From the NCBI RefSeq assembly GCF_900215485.1, contig NZ_OCMZ01000001.1, positions 682,001-746,000 of the forward strand: a stretch of 64,000 bases of DNA, given 5' to 3'. The notes below the pieces were generated by a model. It had not been told where the DNA came from. It made no database searches and saw only the letters and a program-made list of their open reading frames with translations. How positions within the stretch are numbered: position 1 is the stretch's first letter; the number at the start of each line of letters is the position of its first letter. The DNA comes from Nitrosovibrio sp. Nv4. Its GTDB lineage: Bacteria; Pseudomonadota; Gammaproteobacteria; Burkholderiales; Nitrosomonadaceae. A program made the translations under genes and the position numbers. Below, in pieces: positions 26,015 through 35,900 of this stretch.

Positions 26015-28843
26015 TTAAGCATATCGCCGCGCTTCACCCGCACCGTACAGATTGGCGATGCATCGGCCGCATATCGTTGGATGATCGGCATCCGTTCCCA
26101 CCTCCTTGCGATAATGCCAGCAGCGTTCGCATTTTGAATAAGTACTTGGAACGACGGAAATTTCTTCCTTCGCGGACTCCGCTGCCCGCCTCACACGCGC
26201 GGCCGATGTAACGGTTATCAGCCGAAGATCGTCACCCAACGAATCGAGCAGTAAAAAATTCTCTCCGCTAGCCTGAATTTCGACCTCAGCAGCAAGCGAC
26301 GAACCGATCTTTCCCTGGCTGCGCGAATCTTCCAGCCGCCTTTGGACTTGCGAGCGCAATTCGCGAATCCTTGTCCAGCGTTGCATCAATGCTTCCTTAT
26401 CCGCTTGCGGAGGAAATTCGTGCCATGTGTGCAGCAACACGCTATCCTGGGTATCTCCTGTCAGATGCTCCCATACCTCTTCAGCGGTAAAGCTGAGGAT
26501 GGGTGCAAACAAGCGCACCAGGCTATGTGCGATGTGATACAGCGCATTTTGCGCCGAACGGCGCGGGATACCTTTGGCGGCAGCGGTATAGAGGCGGTCC
26601 TTGAGAACGTCCAGATAGAAACCGCCCAAATCTTCGGAACAGAAATTATGCAGCTGGTGAACGATGACATGAAAATCGTAGCGCCGGTAATTCTCCGCCA
26701 AATCGTCCTGCAGTTTCCGCGTGAACGCCAGCATATAGCGGTCAATCTCCAGCCATTCCTCCAGCGCCACGGCATCCCTCGCGGGATCGAAATCAGCCAG
26801 ATTGGCGAGCAAAAAACGCAGTGTATTACGTATGCGCCGGTAGCTTTCCACCACTCGTTTCAGGATTTCATCGGAAATCGACAACTCTCCTGAATAGTCC
26901 GTAGACGCCACCCATAGCCGCAGAATATCGGCCCCGGATGTGTCCATCACCTTCTGCGGCGCAATGACATTACCCTTGGATTTGCTCATCTTGTGGCCGG
27001 TGCCATCCACCACGAAACCATGTGTGAGCAATGCCTTGTAAGGCGCGCGGCCGTCAATCGCGCAGCCAGTCAGCAGGGAGGACTGGAACCATCCACGGTG
27101 CTGGTCGGAACCCTCCAGATAAAGGTCAGCCGGATACCTGAGCTGAACATCCTGTTTAAGCACTGTGTCATGGGTTGTGCCCGAATCGAACCACACGTCG
27201 AGCGTGTCCTTGAGTTTTACATATTCTGGCGCTTCATCCCCTAGCAGTTCTGCCGGATCGAGACCAAACCATGCCTCGATCCCCTCTTGTTCCACGCGCT
27301 GCGCCACCTGCTCCAATAACTCATCGGTACGGGGATGCAGCTCATGGGTTTCCTTATTCACGAAAAGCGCCATCGGCACACCCCAGTTGCGCTGACGCGA
27401 AACGCACCAGTCAGGCCGGTTTTTCACCATCGCCTCCAGCCGGGCCTTACCCCAGGATGGGAAAAACGCGGTTGCCTCTACCGCGGTTGTCGCGGCTTCC
27501 CGCAAGGTCTCACCCACGCCATCCTGATTTACGCTCCTGATTTTCTTATCCATGGAAATAAACCACTGAGGCGTCGCGCGGAAGATGATCGGTGTCCTGT
27601 GACGCCAGCAATGCGGATAACTGTGCTGGAGTTTTTCCGCCTTCAACAAGAGGCCGTTCTTCTCCAGTTCCTGAATCACCACATCATTGGCTTTCCAGAC
27701 AGAGAGGCCACCGACAAGCGGCACGTGATCGAAAAATCGGCCATCGCCGCCAACCGGGTTTTCCACCGGCAAACCATACTTCAGACCCACAACATAGTCA
27801 TCCACGCCATGCGCAGGGGCGGTGTGCACAGCCCCTGTTCCTGCGTCCATGGTGACGTGGTCTCCCAGAATAATGGGTACTTGCCGCGGATAGAATGGAT
27901 GCTCCAGCAGAACATTTTCCAGTGCGCTCCCGCTGCACTGGCCCAAAGGGCTAGCGTCAGCCTTGTCAATACCGTAGCGATCCAGCGCGCTATCCATCAG
28001 AGCATCAGCGAGAAGCAAGCATTCGCTCCCCAAGTCGACCGCAACGTAGTTCTCGTTGGGGTTCAGGCTCACCGCCTGATTGGCAGGCAGAGTCCATGGC
28101 GTTGTTGTCCAGATGACTACATACACCGGTTTGGCGGACACATCAGCCGGGATGAAACCATCCGCTGGCTTTAAAACTTTCCTCCATAACGCATCGGAAT
28201 CGACCACCTTGAACTTCACATCTATCGCAGATGAAGTCTTGTCTTCATATTCCACTTCCGCTTCCGCCAGTGCAGAGCCGCAGTCTATGCACCAGTTGAC
28301 AGGCTTTTGTCCCTGGTAGAGATAGCCGCTTGCATGGATCTTTCCAAGCGCGCGAATGATTCCCGCCTCGGTCTTGTAATTCATGGTGAGATAAGGATTG
28401 TCCCAATCGCCCAGTACGCCAAGCCGAATGAAATCGGCTTTTTGCCGCACTACCTGTTGATAAGCAAACGCGCGGCACAGCTCCCGCACTTTGTCACCCG
28501 GCAGGTTTTTACCGTGTTTTTTTTCAATCTGATGCTCAATCGGCAATCCATGGCAATCCCAGCCCGGTACATAAGGCGCATCGAAGCCGGCGAGTGTCTT
28601 CGACTTGATGATAATGTCCTTGAGAATCTTGTTGACTGCATGGCCAATGTGTATATCACCGTTGGCATACGGAGGGCCATCGTGCAGCACGAATTTGGGA
28701 CGGCCTTTGCAAACCTCGCGGATTTTCTGATAGAGATTCTTTTCCTGCCAGGCTTTGAGCATGACGGGTTCGCGCCTGGCGAGATCGCCGCGCATGGGGA
28801 AAGGCGTATCAGGCAGATTGAGCGTTTTTTTATAGTCAGTCAT
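26015..28843 (-). CDS. ileS: Isoleucyl-tRNA synthetase
   Basis: This 942-residue class Ia synthetase has GDIHIGHA (HIGH motif, ~residue 60), the editing domain with [12 protein letters not shown] and [24 protein letters not shown], and a C-terminal zinc-binding finger (CERCWHYR...CGRCIANL). Length is normal for bacterial type 1 IleRS. It is 24 bp downstream of ribF and probably co-transcribed with it and lspA. Nothing odd is seen. Confidence 0.97.
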   Translation of the reverse strand: MTDYKKTLNLPDTPFPMRGDLARREPVMLKAWQEKNLYQKIREVCKGRPKFVLHDGPPYANGDIHIGHAVNKILKDIIIKSKTLAGFDAPYVPGWDCHGLPIEHQIEKKHGKNLPGDKVRELCRAFAYQQVVRQKADFIRLGVLGDWDNPYLTMNYKTEAGIIRALGKIHASGYLYQGQKPVNWCIDCGSALAEAEVEYEDKTSSAIDVKFKVVDSDALWRKVLKPADGFIPADVSAKPVYVVIWTTTPWTLPANQAVSLNPNENYVAVDLGSECLLLADALMDSALDRYGIDKADASPLGQCSGSALENVLLEHPFYPRQVPIILGDHVTMDAGTGAVHTAPAHGVDDYVVGLKYGLPVENPVGGDGRFFDHVPLVGGLSVWKANDVVIQELEKNGLLLKAEKLQHSYPHCWRHRTPIIFRATPQWFISMDKKIRSVNQDGVGETLREAATTAVEATAFFPSWGKARLEAMVKNRPDWCVSRQRNWGVPMALFVNKETHELHPRTDELLEQVAQRVEQEGIEAWFGLDPAELLGDEAPEYVKLKDTLDVWFDSGTTHDTVLKQDVQLRYPADLYLEGSDQHRGWFQSSLLTGCAIDGRAPYKALLTHGFVVDGTGHKMSKSKGNVIAPQKVMDTSGADILRLWVASTDYSGELSISDEILKRVVESYRRIRNTLRFLLANLADFDPARDAVALEEWLEIDRYMLAFTRKLQDDLAENYRRYDFHVIVHQLHNFCSEDLGGFYLDVLKDRLYTAAAKGIPRRSAQNALYHIAHSLVRLFAPILSFTAEEVWEHLTGDTQDSVLLHTWHEFPPQADKEALMQRWTRIRELRSQVQRRLEDSRSQGKIGSSLAAEVEIQASGENFLLLDSLGDDLRLITVTSAARVRRAAESAKEEISVVPSTYSKCERCWHYRKEVGTDADHPTICGRCIANLYGAGEARRYA

Positions 28844-28867
28844 GGAATATTGAAAAAATAACGAACG

Positions 28868-29875
28868 TCAGTTCGATTTGTGCAGAAGGCTATTTTCCGT
28901 AGGAGAGGACATGGACGATAACGACGAAAAATAACGCTTTGCATCTTCCACGTCCCGTCCAATCTGCGTTATGAGCGTTTCAAGATCGGGATATTTTTCC
29001 TCATCCCGCAATTTACGCAGAAAATGCACGCGCAAGTGCTGGCCGTATATCTCACGGTCGAAGTCGAACAGGTAGACTTCCAGCACGGGGTTGCCATCCT
29101 CATGCACGGTGGGGCGCACGCCCAGGCTGGCGACGCCCTGCAAAGCACTCACCGTATCCGTTGCCGATAGTTCCGTGGCCCCATGAGTTACTATCCCGAC
29201 TTCTACCGCAAAGATTCCCGACAGGGGAGCCCGGTTGTGTTTCAATTGAATATTGGCTGTTGGGAAACCGATCTTCTTACCCAGCTTGTCGCCGCTCACC
29301 ACACGTCCGCTGATACTGTAGGGCCGCCCCAGCAAACGTTTGACAAAATCCAGATCACCCGCCGCCAGAGCCTTCCGCACCGCCGTGCTTGAAACCCGCA
29401 CGCCGTCTACGATATAACCCGGCATTTCTTCCACCTCGAAACCGCACTGCGCGGAAAATGCCTTCAGCATGGCAAAATCCCCGGCGCGGCGCGCCCCAAA
29501 GCGGAAATCGTCCCCTACCAGAATCCAGCGGACAGCAAGCCCTTGCTGGAGGATATGGACAATGAAATCTTCCGCGCTGATTCTGGCGAAATCGAAATTG
29601 AAACGGCATACCTGCACCCGGTCCACCCCCGCCGCCGCCAGCAATTCCAGCTTCTCCCGCAGGCTGGTGAGCCGCGTGGGCGCCTTATCCGGTGCGAAAA
29701 ACTCGCGCGGATGAGGCTCGAAAATCATGACACAAGTGGCAAGACCGAACCGATTGGCAGCTTCTTTCAAACGGGTGAGCATCGCCTGATGACCCAAGTG
29801 GACCCCGTCGAAATTGCCTATGGTGAGGGCAACGGGAGCTTCAGCCTGAACAGGAATGCCATGGGAAATACGCAT
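28868..29875 (-). CDS. ribF: Bifunctional riboflavin kinase/FAD synthetase
   Basis: This 335-residue enzyme makes FMN and FAD. The N-terminal FAD synthetase part has IGNFDGVHLGHQAM (nucleotidyltransferase HxGH-type site), and the C-terminal riboflavin kinase part has GRVVSGDKLGKKIGFPTANI. The final Ser/Asn-rich tail is short and unremarkable. First gene of the ribF-ileS-lspA set; its start lies about 300 bp from the divergent tRNA-Phe. Confidence 0.95.
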   Translation of the reverse strand: MRISHGIPVQAEAPVALTIGNFDGVHLGHQAMLTRLKEAANRFGLATCVMIFEPHPREFFAPDKAPTRLTSLREKLELLAAAGVDRVQVCRFNFDFARISAEDFIVHILQQGLAVRWILVGDDFRFGARRAGDFAMLKAFSAQCGFEVEEMPGYIVDGVRVSSTAVRKALAAGDLDFVKRLLGRPYSISGRVVSGDKLGKKIGFPTANIQLKHNRAPLSGIFAVEVGIVTHGATELSATDTVSALQGVASLGVRPTVHEDGNPVLEVYLFDFDREIYGQHLRVHFLRKLRDEEKYPDLETLITQIGRDVEDAKRYFSSLSSMSSPTENSLLHKSN

Positions 29876-29965
29876 GCGTATAACTGCTAAAATGCTGAAT
29901 TGTAGCTTGTTTCGCCCGAACGGGTCTAGAACGGTAACATTTTAAATCTGCTCCCCCACGGTTTT

Positions 29966-29996
29966 GTAGGATGGGTGGAGTGAAACGCAACCCATC
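29966..29996 (+). repeat. Dispersed intergenic repeat (GTAGGATGGGTGGAG type)
   Basis: GTAGGATGGGTGGAGTGAAACGCAACCCATC contains a 7-bp stem (GATGGGT/ACCCATC). A related copy in the opposite orientation ends at 47365 after metE. Sequences of this kind are scattered between genes in many proteobacteria. The surrounding 29876-30179 holds nothing else I can support. Confidence 0.55.
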
Positions 29997-30179
29997 ATCC
30001 CGTTTTTCGCACTAACGAGCCTATAGATTGGTCACGCTTACAGCCTGCGGCAGATGCCTTGCGCTAATTGTTCTTGTGTTCCAATGAGTTTTGCGCTGTG
30101 CTAGAATTGCGCACTCCAAAAAGCCAGAGGTGGGTCAAGTGATTCTCCTCCTGCGAGGCAGTATGCAATAGCTTCAGAA

Positions 30180-30255
<76 letters not shown>

Positions 30256-30326
30256 TTTAATCAGTTACTTAAGCCATGTAACGGGCAAGTAAGCTTTCAT
30301 ACTTGTGTAATTGAGACCAAAAGCCA

Positions 30327-30565
30327 CTACTTAATCTTCTGATAGCGATCTTCAAGCTTATCTATTGCAGCATTGATATGCCCCGTTCTGGGGCTCATAG
30401 CGTTCCACCATAATCAGTGTTTTGTGCCCCAAAGTTTTTTCACTAGGTAAATCACCCCCGTCTGAACCAAGTGGCTGATCGCCGTGTGCGGCGAAGGGTG
30501 TGACGCACAACCTTATTTTGCCCCAGTTCAGCAGCAGAAACTATGCGACGGAACGGCTTGCGGAA
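30327..30565 (-). pseudogene. Decayed tyrosine recombinase (C-terminal fragment) beside tRNA-Phe
   Basis: Reading the minus strand with two frame changes gives a recognisable integrase C-terminus: FRKPFRRIVSAAELG, KVVRHTLRRT (the HxLR-type box), SHLVQTGV, then GHKTLIMVERYEP (box with catalytic His and Tyr), then a tail AAIDKLEDRYQKIK ending at the stop complementary to 30327-30329. Frameshifts and stops make it non-functional. The N-terminal half is missing. It is the scar of a tRNA-integrated element and suggests that the genes to its right may be accessory. Confidence 0.75.
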
Positions 30566-31231
30566 TCAACGATAGGATGTTCCTTTCTGCCAGTTAGCCA
30601 TACAACCTTCAAGAAATTCCACTAGTTGCCGAGCAAGGCTCTTTTGCAAAAAAGGACAAACCAGAATTATGCGTTTGGTCTAGTTGATCTAATTGAATAA
30701 TGCACTACGATATCAAGTTGACTTTCAATGAGCCGGATTTCTCCTGTGAGACCTTGGCCCCATTTCCAAATGTCCAGTTGTCTTTTCTTAAACATCCGCA
30801 TGTGCGAAACCTTTGAGGGTGGCATAGGCTGTTTTCATCGATTTAAAACCCGGCACTCAGGGTTTCTGCTCCCGTATATTCCCTTGATTTTCGCAATCAC
30901 CATGCCATCGCGTTACGTCAGTTGTAACTATCTTTTCTAATACGGCACACCATTACGTCTGCTGCCCTATCAGCAAGTAATAAATGTTATCAATGCATAA
31001 GAAGGCAGCCTAAAATGAGGCTTCCAGCAATAGCTGGGGCTTAACTTAAATGGATGCATAGTTGGAAAATGCGATAATTTTTCCTTAGTTAAGGTTTTGC
31101 TTACCAACATAGTAACCTCACAACGCAACTGCTTTCCCGGTATAAGACCCTAGATTACAATCCTCATATCTCCCGGGAGAGGCGCACTCTTTTAAAGGCT
31201 ATCGAACTTATAAAAATAAGGGGAAGGCGGT
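30566..31231. other. AT-rich non-coding stretch after the integrase relic
   Basis: No gene is supported. A 70-codon plus-strand frame at 30728-30940 has no ribosome-binding site and an unnatural composition. The base composition is visibly richer in A/T than the core genes, consistent with acquired DNA. The last bases hold AAGGGGAAGG, the ribosome-binding site of the next gene. Confidence 0.45.
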
Positions 31232-31741
31232 ATGTTGGAAAATCTACTTGTTGGCATAGTAGGAAGTTTGGTCGCATCTTTGGTATTTCTTATTGCTCTG
31301 TTTTCGCTTCGGCCCAAGATCGTATTTTCGCCATACATCGCAAACCAGTCAAAAGCTGATGAGGCTATGTATGGATTCAAATTAATAAATAAAAGCCGTT
31401 TTCCGCTTACACATGTCGAGTTTCAGCTAACGTTAATAACACCGAAAGCAGTTCCGAACGGGGTAGTCTTAAGAAATAGGCTTATTCCCTTAACAAAAGG
31501 CAACGTTTTTGAAGTTGGTGGCTACTCGAGAAAGGATAAAGATGCTCATTATGCTATCAGAGTTGGAACGCCGGAAGATCTGTGTTCAGTTTGTGAATCT
31601 GAAGGCCAATATCTTTACTTCACAGTAGTTGCTCAACACTCCTTAAGTGGTTTTTCAGGCGTCTTCACAAAATACTATTATCCAAAGTCTGACATAAAAA
31701 GAGGTCATCACGAGTTTGGGTCGGGACTTGACGTACGATGA
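31232..31741 (+). CDS. Hypothetical membrane-anchored protein
   Basis: This 169-residue protein has one N-terminal membrane helix (residues ~5-27, LVGIVGSLVASLVFLIALF) followed by a soluble, probably beta-rich domain with a CSVCESEG pair of cysteines near residue 112. A clear AAGGGGAAGG ribosome-binding site supports the start. Codon use is A/T-richer than neighbours, in line with its place in the accessory stretch by tRNA-Phe. I do not recognise the family. Confidence 0.6.
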   Translation: MLENLLVGIVGSLVASLVFLIALFSLRPKIVFSPYIANQSKADEAMYGFKLINKSRFPLTHVEFQLTLITPKAVPNGVVLRNRLIPLTKGNVFEVGGYSRKDKDAHYAIRVGTPEDLCSVCESEGQYLYFTVVAQHSLSGFSGVFTKYYYPKSDIKRGHHEFGSGLDVR

Positions 31742-32142
31742 TTTGATATTCCATAGGATGTACGAACAGGAAGAAAATTTGGCAAACATGAAGCCAGCGC
31801 TCTATCGGTCCCATTGTGGCAAAACACTTGAATTCCCATATTCCCACCCAAAAAACAACGAAACATCCCTTTGATTAGTACGGTAAATCGTTAAAACCCG
31901 TATGAATGGCCTTTTCAGCCATCGCCACGTCTTACGCTTTATTTAGCCATTAAGACATTGCTCTTTAAGGATTACTATTTTCAGATGAGATTTGTATAAG
32001 TCGCAGCGATCATCTGAATGAGTAGAATTCGCTTAATCCAGCCTCAGCACCAAGTCGGCGCGACTATAGAGCATCCTAACGTACTGTCAGATCATGTTTT
32101 TTTATTCCCTATTTATCAAAATTTATTAAAGAGGGAATGCAC
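31742..32142. other. Intergenic, no supported gene
   Basis: The stretch holds a perfect inverted pair CAGATGA (31983-31989) and TCATCTG separated by about 20 bases, and GAGGGA at 32131-32136, the ribosome-binding site of the NUDIX gene. Nothing else is recognised. Confidence 0.4.
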
Positions 32143-32604
32143 ATGCCCAAAACCAGCGCCGGCATCCTCCCCTATCGCACACGAGTCGGTCAGCTTGAAG
32201 TATTGCTCGTTCATCCCGGAGGACCTTTCTGGGCCAACAAAGACCTCGGCTCATGGTCGATAGCAAAGGGTGAATACGAGGAAGGGGAAGAACCCTTTAA
32301 GGCCGCGTTGAGAGAGTTCTTTGAAGAAACAGGTTTCCAGCCAACCGGCCCGTTCTTGCCACTTACACAACGCAAGCTGGCTAGCGGGAAGCTCGTGGAC
32401 GCATGGGCTACGGAAAGCGACTGGGACACGTCCCGGTTAGTCTCTAATACCTTCAGCATCGAGTGGCCGAAGGGCTCTGGGCGAGTTCGCGAGTTTCCGG
32501 AAGTTGATCGCGCTGAGTGGTTCGAGATATCCGAAGCTATCCGCCGTATTCGCCCGGCGCAAGTGGGCTTTATTGATGAACTGGTTGAAAAATTGATGTG
32601 CTAG
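32143..32604 (+). CDS. NUDIX hydrolase
   Basis: This ~153-residue pyrophosphohydrolase has the Nudix box GEYEEGEEPFKAALREFFEETGF (positions ~42-64), matching Gx5Ex7REUxEExGU. The N-terminal KTSAGILPYR and the PFWANKDLGSWSIAKGE segment are typical of a conserved subgroup annotated as general NUDIX/DNA-mismatch-type enzymes. ATG 32143 is preferred to 32137 because GAGGGA then has a 6-bp spacing. The substrate cannot be told. Confidence 0.88.
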   Translation: MPKTSAGILPYRTRVGQLEVLLVHPGGPFWANKDLGSWSIAKGEYEEGEEPFKAALREFFEETGFQPTGPFLPLTQRKLASGKLVDAWATESDWDTSRLVSNTFSIEWPKGSGRVREFPEVDRAEWFEISEAIRRIRPAQVGFIDELVEKLMC

Positions 32605-32985
32605 CTTGCGATGTATCAGCACCCGCCAGAGCTGATACTGCTCACAGTGTTAAATCATTCACCGCGTCAAATCATTCATGGCAGGCGTCCAAATCCTGCT
32701 TAGCAATCTTCCCTTACCTCTTTTTTCCGCCAATCGCACTCAATAGTAAAACGACTCACTGCTCCGCTGTTTGGTCTATTGAGCCCGCTCATCCAACGCT
32801 TCCGAAAAGACCGGCCACCTAAGATCAGGTCAGCGAAACATCGAATACCGGTTAAATTTGCCCGTATTTCTCCGTATAGAAGCGCGAGCGGCGCGTATAT
32901 CCTTGGCTAGCTCAGCAGTATTACAGGCTTCAGGCAGTGAAACTCCCCGCTGGCTTTCCCTCCACTCATCCAAGGATATGCGCGC
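32605..32985. other. Intergenic region before the giant MACPF-like gene
   Basis: No gene or known element is recognised in about 380 bp. CAAGGA at 32971-32976 can serve as ribosome-binding site for the next gene. Confidence 0.4.
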
Positions 32986-35900
32986 ATGATCGAAACCAAA
33001 TTCAGCATCGGCTTCTCCACCAATCTGGTCAACGGCCTCAACCCCAACTGGAAGCCCCAGGCCGGCGTATTGGATATTCTTTATCCCGCCGAACAGCAGG
33101 CAATGGCTTTAAGGCCGGTCGAGCCGATAGCGCAGCGTAGCGTCTGGTCGCATCCCATCATCACTTTGCATGAAACCGCGCTGGATCTGCTGGATGAATT
33201 GATTCCCTATCAGATTATCAACCCTTCCAGCGATATTGACGCCCCATCATTCGGCGCAGGCGCTTTGCTGGCCGGTGCCGTGGGCAGCCGGCCATCGTTG
33301 GAGATGCTGTCCAACACCATAGGTGTCGACTTGGCCCGGACGGACTTACGCTATGCGCTGGTTAAACTGGAGAGAGTGGACGGCGCCGATAATCACGCCT
33401 CGGAAGTTGGTGGCATCCTGGTGCACGCGCGGCCAAGGCAGCCTGATCCGGAATATGGCCTGAGTGCGGCATTCACCTCGACTTCGACCAGATTGCGCCA
33501 CGCAGGCCGCAGCCGGCTTCAGGATTATGGCGATCAGTTGAATAAGGAAGATGCCAACAAGGTGCTGGATTCTTTCCGCGAATTCGGCACGCACTATGTT
33601 TCTGCCGTGGAACTGGGCGACACCATCTTGCAGGTATTTGCCTATCTGCCGGAACAGTTTGCCACGCTCAAACTGGCATACGCGGATGGTAGCAATCCGC
33701 TGTCCGGTCCTGGATCACAAGATTTCGCGCAATTTACTACCGATCGGGCTACGGGCATCTTCGGCTATGTGGAGGAATATGGCGGCGTTATCTGCCTGAG
33801 CAATACTGCCGTTTTCAATTCGACTCTGCAAAACGGCGACTGGCGGGATACGCTGTGGTCGCACAAGAATAGCGTATTCTCGCTATTCAACGTCAATTCC
33901 CGGCTATCGCTTGCCAACCTTCAACAGGAATTCACCGAACAGACAGTGGTAGCCGTGCACCTTGCCAGCCTTGGCGTGATGATAGAGCAGAAGCGGGGAC
34001 TGATCTGGCAGCGAATCTTCAAGGGCGCGATGGCGCAGAAATACCGCACCACGATCCAACCGAATTTTTCCGTTTACGATCAGCGTGATTTCGTCCGCAT
34101 GCTGCCGCAGGATACTGCCGGAATCACCTCCTTTATTGCTAGCCCCACGGTCAACGTCTATAAGGCGCGGCTGGACCTCGCGGACATGCAGCTCGTTGCA
34201 GCCGAGGAAGTGCAGGATTTTATCCTGTTCACGAATGTGCTATCCGCCGGCGCCACCACGACCATCAATGTTCCCGGGAAAAAAGTGCGGCTGTTCGGCC
34301 AGGTGCTGGACATGCGCACACAAGGTCAGCCCAGATCGATCTGCCTGGCCGATGATGCCTTCGAGTCGTTGCAGTTGGGGTGCGATGAATTTCTCGGCGC
34401 GCTGGCCGTTCAGAACCGTTCCGGCTCGCGCTATAGCGTGATCGTGGACGGGCTCAGGTTTGACCTGGACGGAAGCGGATCAGCGGCTATGCCGTTCATC
34501 GCGGACGACGTGCGCACGGTACCGCCGGCGGATACGGTGCCCTTGCTGACAGACAGCTTGCAATTTTCGATGACATTCGCTGAAGCGGTGATCAGCGATC
34601 AATCTACCCTTGCAAATAGCGGCATTCAGCAGTTTGTGCGCAATTACCTGACGTGGCTGGCCGAAATGCTGCCAGCCGGCGGGAGCGAGGAATTGATCGC
34701 GCTGCGCGTACGCGCGATGGATCTGGCCAACTACGCGGTCAACCCGGAATATGGCAGTTTCGTCCCGATTCTGCCATATCGGGATTATGAGCAATATGTG
34801 CAAAGCATACTGAGCTATCTGGACAGGATACAGCTGCAGGTGGCACAGAACGAACAGCGCATGGCCAATCGGCGCCAGCAGGAACTGGTAATCAATGTGG
34901 CCAAGACTCTCAACCAGAACATCATCGCGTCGGGCGAACTGATCAGCGGAGTGATCGAAGCCAATGCCGCGCAGCAAAAAGACCTGGAAGGATTCTACGA
35001 TTCGCTGATTGTTCAAGGCAAGGCGGAAGCGGAGCAGCAGCAGGCCAAGCTCAACAATTTGAACGCATCGCTGTTCGAAGCCCGAGGGGACGTGGATCTG
35101 GCTGCCCAGAAATACAAATCGGCCGTGCAGCAGTGGGAGACCATGGAAGCAATCAAGTTCGGACTGGAAGTGGCCACCAACCTGTTCAGCCTCGGCACCA
35201 GCATTGCCATTCCTGCTTCATCCATCTCCGCGGTCAAGGACCTTGGCCTTGCCGTGCAAAGAATCCAGAAGACCTTCAATGTCCTCAATGCGATGTCCAA
35301 GCTGTACACCGGAATCAGTACCGGCGCCAAAGGATTGGAAAACGCGCAGCGCGCGCTCGATGATCTGGACGGCGGGCAGTTTGGTAATCCCTCGACGCTA
35401 TCCTGGGACGAGATGTCGATTCAGTTCAACCAGATCATGGCGTCCGGCCCGGATGTCAAGCCGGAAAAGGCAAGTCTGCAAGCGGCTTTTGCGACCATGG
35501 TGCTGCGCGGCAAAGCCGTGGCCGGCGCCGAATCCTCGCTGCACGCGCTTCAGCGAGATATTTATACCAACCAGAAGCAGAAAGAGATCAATAGCCGTCA
35601 GGCGGCGCGGCTGGAGGCGTTGCAGCAGAAGCTGCATCCCGCCAGAGTCGAGGATCTCGACCGGTCGGCCATCGATCTGGTGGCACTGACGGGCCACCTC
35701 ACATTCATCCAGAACCAGATGCTCACGATCCTGGCCAAGGCGTTCCTGATGCAGGACCTGGCGCTGCAATACGCCAACCTCCAGCCGGGCACGCCGGTAC
35801 TGGCCTTCAGTCTACTGAAATTCAGCGCCGCAGTGGTCCGGCAACAAGCCACTACGCTGGAAGCCAAATCCTTGCTGGCTCATTACCAGGCCAGCAGAAC

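Noticed and set aside
30728..30940. 70-codon frame in the AT-rich stretch
   Set aside because: No ribosome-binding site and unnatural composition.
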